Shown one piece after another: positions 24,301 through 35,530 of a stretch of 64,000 bases of DNA (position 1 is the first letter of the stretch; every line of letters begins with the position of its first letter). The stretch comes from Stenocarpella maydis (Eukaryota; Ascomycota; Sordariomycetes; Diaporthales; Diaporthaceae). The notes under the pieces were generated by a model, which was not told the DNA's origin, ran no database searches, and saw nothing but the letters and a program-made list of their open reading frames with translations. The stretch lies in contig NQMI01000090.1 in assembly GCA_002270565.1 (NCBI GenBank), positions 62,001-126,000 on the forward strand. The letters run 5' to 3'. The translations under genes were made by a program, and so were the position numbers.

Positions 24301-26577
24301 GCAACCCCGCTGGGAGCTCGTCGGAAGACTGGTTCGAGTTGGTCGGTGTTCTAGTTCACGCTGGCACGGCAGAGTCCGGACACTATTACAGCTTCATCCG
24401 AGAGCGGCCGACATCTCGTGCCGACCAGGACTGGTTTGAATTCAACGATGATACCGTGACACCCTGGAACCCGGCAAAGATGGAGGCATCCTGCTATGGT
24501 GGTACAGAACCGTCCTGGGACGCGGGCGGCGTCACGTACGAGAAGAATTATTGCGCCTACATGCTTTTCTACGAGCGCTCTTCAGCTCTGCAGAGAAAGA
24601 ACCATGAGCTACAGCTGTCGTCGTCATCGAGTCCACTTCAAGCTCCGATGCCCGCGGTGCTTGCAAACTCTATCAGAGAGGACAACCTGCGGCTCTTGCA
24701 GAGGCACTGCCTATTCGATCCACAACACATTCGGCTTGTGGATGGTGCTATCGAGAACATGCTTGAAATGAACCACGAAGTTTGCTCTGAAGACCACGGC
24801 GCTGAGACCTCGGCAGTCGAGATGGCCCTTGGGCACCTCGACCAGGTCGCCGCCAGAGCAAAAGATACTCCTGATGCTCAGAGAATAATTCAGAGGCTGA
24901 GGGATATGACCAATTCATGCGCACGTTGCGCTTTTGTCGTCTACGACTACTTCAGCAATCGACACGAGTCTTTCAGGAGCCTGGTACAGCGGAACTATGA
25001 GCCCGATGTCCGGCAGTCTGTGGCGGACCTGCTCATAATAGCTCTCCAATCGATCAGGGAAGCCTTCCCAGGAAACTACTACACCCATACAGCTTACCCT
25101 GCCAGGCTGGACCATCCCGGGCCCGATGTTGTTTCGGGAGTGTGTGCCATGTTCGAAGCTCTCTGGGAGAATTTCCACGCATACCTCAGGTCATGGTTCG
25201 AGGTCTTCTACCTGATGTCCCAGTTCGTGGATCTCGGAAAAGAGGAGCTTCTCGCTTTTGCTGGCCACAACTTTCTCTACAAGACATTACTCATTATTGT
25301 GGCCGAAAACCTGTCACAACCGGAGCTGGACACGCAGTTTGCCCGACTGAGCAACACTTTGGCTAGGAGGCAGAACCGCCCGCCTTCGTTCTCGACCATC
25401 CTGGACTTGGTGTATAGCGTGTTTGCCTCTGTCACGGTGGACCAGCCCGTCAGCAGTCACGCCGTGCGTGAGAAACTATATCTCAAGCACCCTGATTTAC
25501 CGCTGCGGCTGACAGTCGATGAAGCCTCTGTGCTAGAGCAAAAGTGGGACGGGGGTTGCAGCATATTTCTGGACAAACTCATCTACATCAATCAGAACCC
25601 GGAGGCAACAGACGCCATCTTTGCTAGACTCTTGAAGGGGCACTGGTCGCTGGAGGATGAAATCCTGGAAACTCTGCTGGTGAACACAGCATTCCAGCCG
25701 TCATTCCCCGTTCACGCCCCCTATCTTAGAGTGGCGGCGCTGTACTGCTCTCTCAGCCGTGAGCCGGCGAACATCGACAAACTGATTGAGCACATCGCCA
25801 GAAACAGCAACATGTTGGCAAACAGTGAGCCCAGGGCGGTGTTGGCATTCTTCACCGACAAGGCCGTGATTGGTGATGGCCGGGCGAACTCGGGTGAGAC
25901 CAAGACGGCAATTGACATCCAGTGTCTCGATTACCTACCACTTTGGGTGCCTGGGCTGCTGGCACATTATGACCACAGTATCAGCGACGAGGTCAAGCAG
26001 CTGATTGACGACAGAGTCTTCCGGCATGGTCCTGACCCAATCTTCGAAGAGACGCACGAAGGCCAAAAACATGCTGGGGCAGTCGTGCGCAGTGCGAAGC
26101 GCATCGGGCTGGAGACACTCCGTCACATTGCCGAGCATTACACCAAGCGTGGGTCCTCGGTCCCTGCACCGACCGTCTTGGTGCTGCAGAGTGTCCTTGA
26201 GCAGTGTGGCAGTTTTTTCGATGCCACTGACGAGGTGGGTGGTGAGGACAGCCGGAAATTCTTCCGTGAGCGGCAAGGTACGTTTCGTCATGGCTACATC
26301 TGGGCCCATGCTGCCGAGGGGCGTCCCGGCGTGTGCTGTTCTGATGATACTAACTACTTGTCAAGCAATCCTGGACAGCCTTAGAGGGCTGAGCGTGGAC
26401 GACCTGGAGGATGACGGGTCTGGTATGTTTGGCAATGGCTCCTCCCTTCTCAGTTCACCCATATCCGCCGTATATCAAGAATACGTAAAGCTGACGAGTC
26501 TTGGCCCCAAAGACTGGGAGAACTCGGCGGGATCGTCGGACCAGATGGATAGCCTCGGGGACGATGCGGACGCTTGA
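18302..26577 (+). CDS. Giant ubiquitin-specific protease (USP/UCH family, USP9X/USP34-like)
   Basis: Eight exons: 18302-21862, 21912-22588, 22648-22867, 22935-23343, 23403-23975, 24047-24098, 24152-26277 and 26366-26577 (2609 residues, or 2583 if 23048-23125 is also removed). The protein removes ubiquitin from targets. The catalytic Cys box LSNTCYLNSL has Cys near residue 1657; the His box is AGTAESGHYYSF (His near 1908) followed by WFEFNDDTVTPW. A zinc-finger-like CTTC lies between them, then SLIFHLKRFDFN. A ubiquitin-like segment (SLLASIRD...LYYKGQ...EGLILVKRE) sits near 1095-1145, as in large USPs. The ~1600-residue N-terminal region is probably helical repeats, with a disordered nuclear-signal-like start (RKRRRTS). 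ATG 18323 is an alternative start seven codons in. Intron donors at 22868 (GTTCGG) and the possible GC donor are the weaker points. Confidence 0.92.
22885..22894 (+). repeat. C10 tract inside a ubiquitin-protease intron
   Basis: Ten consecutive C on the sense strand within the 67-bp intron 22868-22934, upstream of a TTTCTAATTC branch region and the ACAG acceptor. Confidence 0.9.
23048..23125 (+). other. Putative in-frame GC-AG intron within the ubiquitin protease
   Basis: The sequence AG|GCAAGT, the classic GC-donor consensus, is followed by TACTGAC (about 23101-23107) and a CTCCAG acceptor at 23125. The 78-nt segment has no stop and is a multiple of three, so it can be kept or removed. Removal joins ...EILPP to SFSTQLFWHHLFPHS. 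Splicing is inferred from consensus only. Confidence 0.5.
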
Positions 26578-28503
26578 GGCTGGTTGGCGGCGTTTGGCTG
26601 TTTTTACATGTCCTCTTCGTATCAGCCTGCGGCCGGAGCGTCACCGAGAGATGAGGGGGGTTAGGTAACTTGTGCAACCACTTCTGAAAGGGGCGGGACT
26701 AGTAGGAGCAGGCATGGGGTATTTCCCGAAGGCCATGTCACCGGCGATGATAGAAGGACATGGCGCACCGTCGCATCAGGAGTCCAGGTCAAATGTTAGG
26801 GGGGATTGGCATAGCTTATTGGCGTGCTGGCGTCAGGGATACAGGGCCGGACCGACGGCCGGGCATGATGATAACCCAACGGTCCAGGTGGACTCGAGTT
26901 TTTGGTATTAATGAATTATGGAGACCAGAGGAGCGGGCTCTCGATGGCTGCGTGTATGTGAAACGATTGTGTTGATGTGAGTCTGACGAGAGTGCGTCGC
27001 AGGCCAGGCACAACCGCAGGTCGCGCGAGTCGTTCTCAGCACTTACTAGGCAGGGTACGAGTAGTAGAGGGTATTCCAAGGGAGGTTTTGGCGCAATGTC
27101 CAACGGCCAACGGAAGAGGGTTGCTGCTATTTTTGGGGCTATGGGCCCCAGGGGCAGGTGGGCGAATGGCGGGGGCATCCGGGGGGGGTTTGGGTGGGCG
27201 CTTATTAGTTGTTCTTTGAGAAAGGTCTCCGGCCGATAATGATGATGATGCTTGGCAGTGGCGAGCGGACCGACGGCCCAGTCTCGAGGCCGGATGGCCC
27301 GTGCCGTGATTGCTATGGCGTCACGCGTGAACCAGTCAGCCTACTCACCAGGCGACTATGCTCTTGCAGATGCTGGATGGAAAGAAATTAGAAGCCACGT
27401 CCTGGAGTTAAGCATATCCCTGGCTGAGGTTCTAAAGATGGAAATGGAGACATGGCCTCCGAGTGGGTATACACTATGTGCTGTCCAAGTTCTTGTAGCC
27501 TGGGCGGTTAGCTGTTGGGGAGATGTTGATTTCCTGGAGATGGGGTCGACTGGAAGAAATACACAGTACTCGGTACTATAGTAAAGATACATTGGTATTT
27601 GTCCGATTTCCTGCTGCTGTGATTGGCTGGCCCAGCAGTGGGCCTCCCAGAAATAGCCCGTAAGCGCCGTGCTATAGCTGCAAGTCATCAAAAAGTGCCC
27701 GTCTTGACTGGACTCTCGTCTCTTCACGTCACCTGGTGGCCATGGCGACGGATATGCAGGCCACCACTGGTCTGGTCACACTGCTACGTTGTCCAGAAAG
27801 GTGCCGCCGTGCCACTGCAACTCTGGTGGATAACCCCGCGTTATATGGGCCCTGGAATGATGGGCACGGGCCCCCTTCACGATCCCCCTCCCTTTTCGTG
27901 CACCATCTACTACCCACCGATTTACTCTAGACCAAGTTCAAGTCTGCCGTACACACCAGAAGACACCAACGAGTGCGAGCCTGGACAAGATCCACACACT
28001 GCTGTCGCATCGTCACGCCGCACCAGGACCCCGCACATCGCACATGGGCCCTAAAAAAAGAATCACGACCAATACTCGACCCCGGTAGGTTGGATCGTGA
28101 GCTTCCATTGCTTATCTCCCCCCCACCTCGGAGCTGCCAATCCTCTTGTTGGTGTGTTTCGAGATCTGCCGTTTCAGATTTTGTGTGTCTGCCGACAGCT
28201 ACCCGTCTGCAGCAACATGTCAGCCGGTTTCGAAGCTCGAGTAGACGTACATGTATATATCTCTACAGGTTCCCGTTTCTCCCATGATTCTTACACGATA
28301 ATGCACACTATCGACGGCTTCACCCCCGGTCCACACCTACCATAGCCGGAGTATACGCCTCTTTCCTTTCCCTCGCGGAAGCTCCAACTCTCTTCCCTCC
28401 TGGTCCTGCAACTCGTATGTCACGAGTAATCACGGGCCTTGCTGTGCAAGCCTAAGCCTAGTCTCTCTGGGGGACGACAGCCAGCTGTTAGTCCTAAAAC
28501 ATA
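26578..28503. other. 1.9-kb intergenic region
   Basis: Tandem-oriented spacer between the ubiquitin protease and the next + strand gene. A short GATGAT run occurs near 27238. The last ~400 bp, ending in a pyrimidine-rich stretch, is likely the promoter and leader of the 668-aa gene. No coding or RNA gene is supported. Confidence 0.6.
28416..28454 (+). other. Upstream ORF (12 codons) before the 668-aa gene
   Basis: ATG at 28416 opens a 12-codon frame (MSRVITGLAVQA) that stops at 28454, 49 bp before the main ATG. If the transcript starts upstream of it, it could reduce translation of the main frame. Presence in the mRNA is not shown. Confidence 0.4.
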
Positions 28504-30510
28504 ATGGCCCTCAAGAGCCTCATCTCCTCGCCCCTTGAGGCTGGTACCTCCATCCTCGACGCACATCACCTGCCGTTGTGCTATAACCCAGTGTTCGAGT
28601 ACACGTCCAAGCGACTCGCCAGGAAGGGCCTACACATAACCCTGACAGTGGCACGGAGGGAACACCATCTTTGTACACAGGACGCAGACGACAGAAATAA
28701 TCCCACCGCGTTGGATGGCCCATTGCTCACAACCACGCCACCCCAGACTCCTGATGTTGTGCCCCGTCCACCGGGGTTCTCAACCTTCAAGTCCCTGGTG
28801 CGATCCAAAACCTACCATCACTCGGCCAGCGCCGACGAGCCCGACCTCAAGCTCCCGAGAAGAAGCAAGACGGTGGCTGTCCTGCCCAGGAAACCCGCCC
28901 TGGCATCGGTTCTTGATACGGGTGGTCCTCGCAGCCCCCGACGGCTGCGGTGGCCGTTGACGCCAAGTACCCCAGCAACACCAAAGACGCCCGCAACTCC
29001 CAGGACGCCGGCGACCCCAATGACACCCGCGACCCCGGCTTCTGTCACGACGGCCTCCTCGACCACGGGGACCACGTACTCAGCCGGAGGTCTGCCCGAG
29101 ACGAGCGACCCCGGCTTCCGGCTCATCCATACCGCGGCTCTGACCACCCGCGCCGATAGGCTTGTGAAAACCACGCTCGAAAGAGCCAATCGCAAGTTCC
29201 ACCTCGGCACTCCGCTCGTGGCCCACGATCCAGCTTCCCATGGCATACCTCCGGATGTCATCCACCGCTCGATCCTCCAGAACGAGCTCCTCTTCTCGTC
29301 CGAGGGACTTACCGTGCTGTCGCTGGACCACCTCTACACCTTCAAGAGCGCGCTGGCCCAGTACGCCGCCCTGATGTACCAACCTGGCAGCGACTTTAGG
29401 CTGGAGAATGCCGTGGACGAGCTCCGTCGGTACGTCCTGTCGTCGTCTGGCGGGCGGCGCCGCCTGTTGAAGAGCGCGCTGGTCAGGTCATACGAGTGGC
29501 TGGGCCCCGTCAGCGACGCCGCGCTGGACGGCGTCATGAAGATGTATTGTCGGGCATATGGTGGTGCCAGCAATGACACCGGCATCGAGGACGACCTGTT
29601 CTTCCGCCTGGGGGATCCTCCCAGGGGTATCCCGCCCACGCCGCCCCCCAAGCCCGACGCCGGGCTCGGGAAGGCTGCCGTTGCCACTGCTTCGTGTATC
29701 CCGACTTCAAACGGAAACACATACCCGGAAAATTGGCCACTTGTATCTCATCCTGTTTCGCCCCCGGCCGAAGCAGTCGTGGTCGACATGCCTGAGACCC
29801 CGGTTGTGGAACAAAGCACGCGCATGCCAATTCACAAGCTGAAGGCTCGAGACGATATAATAAAAAATGACAGCGATAAGACTCCCACGAGACCCAGAGA
29901 CGACGAGTTGGTGCAGGACACCACAGCAGAGACAACCGGAACCCCATCCGAGGTGCCCTTACAACGCCACATCGTGCGCTCCCCACCAGGGGCATCCCCG
30001 AAAGCGGCACTGCCCACGCTGAGGCTACAGACATCATTCCCACCGCTCCCTCCCAAGCGGAAGGTGACACCAATGCCCGGCGCCAAGTCCCAGAAGACGA
30101 CCCCAGCCGGGAGCCCGCGAATGGGTGGCGAGGGTCAAGACGGTGGCGACGCCAGGACCGAGCTCGCGGCAGACGACGACGGCGACATGACCGACTTCGA
30201 GGACGCCGACCTCACTGCCCGCCCGCCGCCGACGGCAACGAGCGTGCGGTCCTTCTGGGTCGGCGGGTCCATCGACGAGATGCTCAGCAGCCGCCAGCAG
30301 AAGCAGCAGCAGCGGGGCAGCCTCAACAGCCCCCTCCGGCGCCACCACCGGAGGAGCTCTTCCTGTGGCCAGTCACCGCAGCAGCAGCGCCTGGGGCCTG
30401 TGACGCCCAACGGGGCCGACGACCTGTCGCCCATCACGAGGGGCGAGTGGGGGTTCCTAATGGTCAGCGACCCGTTCAGGACGAGGACCGCCGCCGTGGA
30501 GACTTGCTGA
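28504..30510 (+). CDS. Fungal low-complexity protein of unknown function, 668 aa
   Basis: A single intronless frame of 668 residues. I do not know its function; it resembles proteins annotated loosely as gastric-mucin-like in Sordariomycetes (recalled, unsearched). The N terminus (KSLISSPLEAGTSILDAHHL) looks conserved. A repeat of TPATP units with changing spacer residues (TPKTPATPRTPATPMTPATP, from about residue 157) gives the mucin resemblance. A probably folded helical part spans ~205-360 (LTTRADRLVKTTLERANRKF... and LKSALVRSYEWLGPVSDAAL). After it the chain is Pro/Ser/Thr-rich, with an acidic DDDGDMTDFEDAD patch and a Gln run (QQKQQQR) near 600. The end, EWGFLMVSDPFRT, is again ordered-looking. 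No signal peptide or membrane segment, so a secreted mucin is unlikely. Confidence 0.8.
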   Translation: MALKSLISSPLEAGTSILDAHHLPLCYNPVFEYTSKRLARKGLHITLTVARREHHLCTQDADDRNNPTALDGPLLTTTPPQTPDVVPRPPGFSTFKSLVRSKTYHHSASADEPDLKLPRRSKTVAVLPRKPALASVLDTGGPRSPRRLRWPLTPSTPATPKTPATPRTPATPMTPATPASVTTASSTTGTTYSAGGLPETSDPGFRLIHTAALTTRADRLVKTTLERANRKFHLGTPLVAHDPASHGIPPDVIHRSILQNELLFSSEGLTVLSLDHLYTFKSALAQYAALMYQPGSDFRLENAVDELRRYVLSSSGGRRRLLKSALVRSYEWLGPVSDAALDGVMKMYCRAYGGASNDTGIEDDLFFRLGDPPRGIPPTPPPKPDAGLGKAAVATASCIPTSNGNTYPENWPLVSHPVSPPAEAVVVDMPETPVVEQSTRMPIHKLKARDDIIKNDSDKTPTRPRDDELVQDTTAETTGTPSEVPLQRHIVRSPPGASPKAALPTLRLQTSFPPLPPKRKVTPMPGAKSQKTTPAGSPRMGGEGQDGGDARTELAADDDGDMTDFEDADLTARPPPTATSVRSFWVGGSIDEMLSSRQQKQQQRGSLNSPLRRHHRRSSSCGQSPQQQRLGPVTPNGADDLSPITRGEWGFLMVSDPFRTRTAAVETC

Positions 30511-31139
30511 GCTCGAGCGCGGTTGCTCTGGCGGAGAGGCTGCGGTGCCCCCGGGCTGGCGGAGTATGACTTGACGACTTTTCTTGTATAAAGATACCAC
30601 CATCCATCACTGGATTAAAATACTTGCATGGCACATGGTCGGCGTTGCAAAATATCAGGATGATTTCTCTCAAAAGGACTAATCTGGTGCACTGAACTGG
30701 AATCTTGAGTGTCGTGTTGGTGATGATTGTTTGCATCTTGTCGGAGGGCCTTGGCGGATCCTGATTCGGTCATAGGATCAGGCACATCCACGACAGATTT
30801 CCATGGGCAGCTTGGAGATTCAGGTGGTATGTGGATATTTATCTTCTTTCATTATATGCGACTGTAAGCCAGCCGCGGCCTGGTCCCTATGTACAGCAAT
30901 ACTGTCATGGATCAGGACCACTGCGGTCGTATGCCTTCTAACATGTACAGGCATCCGAATCCGACTCCATATAGTTTCAACTATTATGGACTAGTCGAGC
31001 TGCCCGCCACAAATAAAACACCCAATAAATATTAACATCGAAGGGTATCCCGCCCAACCACAGCAAAGCGTCACTGCTGGGCCAAAAAGGAGCTTTCCCA
31101 CCACATCATTACGGCTAAACAATCCAACGTTATCCGCGC
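30511..31139. other. Convergent intergenic region
   Basis: 629 bp between the ends of the 668-aa gene (+) and the GPI-type protein gene (-). Relatively AT-rich around 30960-31035, with AATAAA-like words near 31010-31028. No gene seen. Confidence 0.65.
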
Positions 31140-31805
31140 TCAGAGGTTGGCGAAGATGGCAGCACCTCCAAGGAGGGCCCCCACGCCGACGGCGGCCGTC
31201 TTCATGGGCGCGGGGTTGCTGGAGCTCTTGGACGAGCTGTCCGAGTCGGAGCTGTCCGAGCCGGAGCTGTCCGAGCCGCTCGTGCTGGACGACGACCTGG
31301 CGGAGCTCGTCAGGGTCCTCATGGCGCCGCTGGCGCCGCTGGCCCTCCCCGAGGCGCGGCCTGAGGCCGTGGCCGCCGCGCCGCTGGCGGTGCCCACCCG
31401 GGAGCCGCCTGCACCGGCGGCGCCTGTGACGGTCGCAAAGGCGCCCGACGCGCCCGAGACGAAGCTGCCCGCGGCCCCCGTGGCCCCGGCGCCGACCTGG
31501 GAGGTCAGAGAGCTCGCGATGGAGCCGGCGTCGGAGAGGACGCTCGAGGCCTGGCCGGCGATGGAGCTGAGGTCCACGGCTGAGGTGGCGCCTGCCAGCG
31601 CGCTCGTAACCTGGCTGGCGCCGCTTAGGCCGACGGCTGATTCGACGTCTGAGAGTGCTGCGCCGAGGTCTTGGGCCTGCGTTGATTGGGGTCAGTCACT
31701 TGTCTCTTTCTTTTTGTTATGGCATGTTGTTGTGCCCAGGGGGGGGGTTCAGGGGCTTACCGAGATGGCGGCAGCGAGGCCGAGGATGATCATGGAGGAA
31801 CGCAT
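31140..31805 (-). CDS. Small Ser/Ala/Gly-rich GPI-anchored surface protein
   Basis: Two exons, 31761-31805 and 31140-31676, with an 84-bp intron; 193 residues. Exon 1 encodes the hydrophobic signal peptide MRSSMIILGLAAAIS, and AQDLGAAL follows, a good signal peptidase site (AAAIS-AQD). The mature chain is almost entirely Ser, Ala, Gly and Thr, with no cysteine, and includes Ser/Asp repeats (SGSDSSGSDSSDSD). The C terminus has small residues followed by a hydrophobic tail (VGVGALLGGAAIFANL) and no cytosolic residues, as in GPI-anchored fungal wall proteins. The Ser/Thr content suggests heavy O-mannosylation. Function is unknown; a structural wall or adhesion-modulating role is inference. The intron holds a C9 run on the sense strand, and a TGGA microsatellite lies in the leader. 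Confidence 0.85.
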
Positions 31806-32924
31806 CTTGAATGTGTTTGGGATATGTGTGAGATTGATGGATGGATGGATGGATGGATGGATGGAGGTGCTTCGAGTTGAGGATGAATCCAGAGACGAAC
31901 CAAAGATCAGATGGATTGGGAACGGGGAGTTACAATAAATAATGATGGCTCAGCAACTTGGCTCTATGATGAGGATTCGAGAACACCCCCGAGCTGCCTT
32001 GTTCTTACAAAGAAGGAACATTGTCCCTCCCTCTCCACAATTAATCATGTCTCAAGGGTTGCACGGTGACAGGCAGGACAACACATTGACGGGGCAAAAT
32101 CAAGGTCACAACCCTTGCTACCTTCAAGGAGTTGGCCAGCTCGTATCAACATGCCTTTGAGGCTCTTACATGTTGGCACGGACTACTAACGGCTGTACAG
32201 GTTCTGCAGCTTTGGTGCCGCGGCTGAGCATGTCCGTACCTGCAGGATGTGCCACATCGGCCCCGACGTCGCATGTCTGCAGCTGAATTTTGTTAGTCGA
32301 TTTGCATCTATACGAACGCTGTCGATTTCCATCAAGTTCCTGAAGCCTTCGAGGAATCCCAACACCCCCGATCCCTATTCACAAAGGCGCGTCCACTGGC
32401 TTTTTTGCTTGAAGACGTTGCGTCATAATAATGGAGCCGCCGTCCTCTCATGACTCTGGCCAGGCCAGTCCAGCCAACGATGGAGCTTTCGTATTGAGTG
32501 GCTGAGCATGGCCCTGACTGCCGAAATGGGGCCTTTCCGCCCTACGCCCCTTTACCCGAGATGTGGAGTCCGGGACGATCGAAATCTTCAGGGCGTCCGG
32601 GCGAGTAGTCCCAAAGACTACGGATTCATCGTCGCCTTGTGAGCACACTTTGCATGCACAACAGGAGACCCGCCGTGTCCAGATAAGCCTTAAAGGGATG
32701 TCTTGGGGGCAGGGAGGTTGCAAGTCACGCGGCCGAGGCCTTCCATGGGCATTTCGGCTCCCAGGGGTTTGCAGGTGGGGACCCCATCCCCTGATGGAGA
32801 CCACATTGCTGAAACCGGGGGACCGCTGCTAAGCCAGGCCCGCCCTTCTGCTGGCATCCAAGACCTTGGATTTCGTCCTCGTATACTGTGAATGCTGTGA
32901 ATGGTTGCTCCAGAAAAACTGTCC
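31806..32924. other. Intergenic: GPI-protein promoter and sin1 3' flank
   Basis: 1.1 kb with the ATGG microsatellite near one end. A minus-strand open frame that continues past the sin1 stop (to 32725) arises only by reading through the last sin1 intron in another frame and is not coding. No other gene seen. Confidence 0.65.
31837..31864. repeat. (ATGG)7 microsatellite
   Basis: Seven perfect ATGG units, 32 bp upstream of the GPI-protein start (minus strand), so probably within its leader or core promoter. Length variation between strains is likely. Confidence 0.9.
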
Positions 32925-35530
32925 CTACTGGTTCAGAGACATTCCTTGCTTGATCGCTGTGACGATCTCGTTGGCTTCGTCCGCGCTCTTGGTCTCGAAG
33001 TCGTACCGCTTGAGCTCGCCATCGCGTAGTATAACAAACTATGCCACTCTCAGTCAACAGTCCTGGTCTATATATACATCGGGCTTCACTCACCTTGAAT
33101 TGTGAAGGATGTCTCCTTGACAGGTTGCAGCCCACAACATTGCTGAAATGGACAGTTGTGGTCTTGCTGCTGCTGTCTGCCAGCGGCTTGCCACCTGACG
33201 ATGGCGTGACATGCACATATTCGCCTTCAATAGCAAAAAGTCTCTCGTTCAGCCCCGCGAAACGCATCGTCTGCTTGCGATAAACAACATAGCGGCGGAA
33301 GTTGTTCCTGCTGAGCTCCTCCTGGGCGAGCGCTTCTTTGGCAAGGGGATGCGGCACTCCCTTCGTCTTGGAGCTCTTCTTACCCCCGACGCCCAACTCC
33401 GAGAACAATAAGCGGCCGCCCGGTGAGTGACTAACGGGAGATTGACTCAAAGTCGGGTCGCCGAAACGACGCCTGTGCAGCTCCAGGTCTTGCATCGTGC
33501 CGATTGCAGACACGGGCCGGTCCAAGAGGGCGATGGCGCCGGAGTTGGGAATCTTGAGGATATGGAGGTTCTTATCGAGATTACGTTTTCGGCAAACAAG
33601 CTCCAGCACTTCCTCGATATACATGTCCGTCGTGACATCCAAGGTGATTATCTGACCAGGAGGTGCGTCTGGGGTCATGACATGTATGCGCAGGTATTTG
33701 TGCTGGCCCCTCTGTGTATTGCTCGTAGAGACCTGAGGCCGCGGGGCGTCAAGCATGTTGGCGTCGGGGCGGTACGTCGTGGTGAGGACTGGATTCAGGC
33801 GCCCAGTCGCCGGCCTGGCCGATGCCGCCGCAAGCACCGACGTGCTCGGCTGTGGAGTGTTGTGTAAGGTATCTTCTGGACTCGTATCTTCGGCGACAGA
33901 CTCTTCGGTGAACTGGGGCGTGACGGCTTTGTTCGACTCGAATTCTTCTGCAGTGGCCTGTACGAGAGCGAAATCATCGTGGATCTTTGTGTTTGATCGC
34001 CCTCTACCAAATCTAGGCATGACTGCCGTCGGACGCATCCCTTCATTCTTGTTGTTCGCCGCAGTGGCAAAAGAGATGACTGGTTTCGTGCGATCAAATG
34101 GAGGGAAGTCGTCGTCCACCTCCCCGCCTTCCTCAACCATCTTGAGCGTCCACCAGTTCACGTTAAGCTTGTCACTCGGTAGGGGCGGCTCGAGCAATTC
34201 ATCATTGTACCGCCATAGAGCGAGGCCGATGAGGTCTGCTACGTTGACAGGGCGTTCACCAGCATTGTCCTCTCGCACATTTCTTCGTATCAGAACCTCG
34301 TAGGGCTTGGACGGTGTTTTGGAGAACGGGGCGTAGATTCGTATCATGAGGGGGCTTGACTCGCCCTTGCCAGAGAGGGTGGCAAAACTCTCAAAGGGAG
34401 CGGCTGGTTTTGTCTTCTTGACATTTAGAGCCTCGGATATCAGACTCTTTGGCTGGATCATGCTGATGGGCCTGATGGTGCTCGTCGGCCTTCTTGGAGG
34501 TAAAACACCGCCCACAACCTGTGGCGGGGGCGGCATCGACTTCCTGATAGTCGATTGCCTCTTGAAATCTCGCGGCGGAGTCCCGACAAGTTGGCGCGAC
34601 GGTGACATGTTTGCGAGCTGTTTCTCAATGTTACCAGCAAGTATTGAGGCCGTCTCAATACTCTCGTTGAAGGCTGAAGACATGTCCGAAGCGTCGGAGT
34701 CTTCCTCTTCCTCTTCGAGGAGATCGCTCTCCTGCCTCTTGATTCCCAAGCCCAATGATGGCTCCGACCTGTTGAGGTTTGTCTGTAACCTCACAGTTTT
34801 GGCAGCAGCCCTGGCCGCGTCCTTCTGCTTCTGGTACCCAGAAACATCTAGCTCATTATCCGAGGAGACTTCGCTGCTGGTGACAGTGTCTCTTCTTGCC
34901 CTTTCCTTGACCGTTTCGAGGGCAGACTGCGAGCCCCTGCGCGGCGGGGGAGGACGAGGAGAGCTGGCCGAAGTCGCCTGGCGCAGGCTAGATGACTGGA
35001 TCGGAGATGAGCCGGAGCGGTGTCGTACGGGCATTTTGGCAAATTTTATCTGCTGGGCTGCTCTCTGTTCTGATTCATCATCGCTCTCGTCGCTCAGATC
35101 ACTGCTATCCTCTTCCTCCATCTGCTCGCGGCGACGCCTCCTCTTTGTTGCAATTCCGGGGCCCAGGGTGTCATTACCCCCTGCCATGAGCATCCCTCCT
35201 TCCTCGGGCTCGTCCTCGAGGTTGACTCCGACATGGCGCGGGGCCTGGAAATATTCGGACGCGACAGCAGTGGGAATTGGGGGCGAGTGCGTTCGCTTGA
35301 TCAGGGAGGGGTTGGTTCGCCATCCTGCAGCTTTAAAGGGGGCCGAGTTGAGAAAGTTCTCGTTCAGAGTGATGAGTCGCTCTCCAACTCCATCGGCGAC
35401 TTCTGTGAGGTAGCTGGCACGCAGCTGGTATGAAACCAGGCTGGGGAAGAGTATCCGGTTAGCATGCTCCCCAATACCACTTCGGTCCCTTGGAAAGGGG
35501 CACTTACTCCTCGACCTGGATGACGGACAT
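32925..35530 (-). CDS. sin1: Sin1/Avo1-type subunit of TORC2
   Basis: Three exons: 35508-35530, 33094-35440 and 32925-33038; introns of 67 and 55 bp; 827 residues. Sin1 (yeast Avo1) is the TORC2 subunit that recruits AGC kinases such as Ypk/Akt and binds membrane lipid. The N-terminal block YQLRASYLTEVADGVGERLI after the short first exon is typical. The CRIM domain (about 355-467) includes IRIYAPFSKTPSKPYEVLIR and a DELLEPPLPSD acidic loop that in the family docks substrate kinases. A Ras-binding-like fold (about 587-655, HKYLRIHVMTP...LHILKI) and a PH domain (about 710-825, RRYVVYRKQTMRFAG...LKRYDFETKSADEANEIV) follow. Without splicing the last intron the frame would run on to a spurious C terminus; splicing restores the PH-domain end. 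Stretches of Glu/Asp/Ser and Arg lie in the N-terminal linker. Confidence 0.93.

Noticed and set aside
27237..27350. ATGATGATG run considered as a C/D snoRNA C box
   Set aside because: No D box (CTGA) at a suitable distance and no terminal stem.
32725..32924. Extension of the sin1 frame beyond 32925
   Set aside because: Arises by reading through the 55-bp last intron in another frame. Splicing restores the PH-domain end and an earlier stop at 32925.
34346..35413. 355-codon open frame on the + strand
   Set aside because: It lies wholly opposite sin1 exon 2, whose CRIM-containing product is certain. Ser/Leu-rich composition mirrors the sense codons; no domain is visible.
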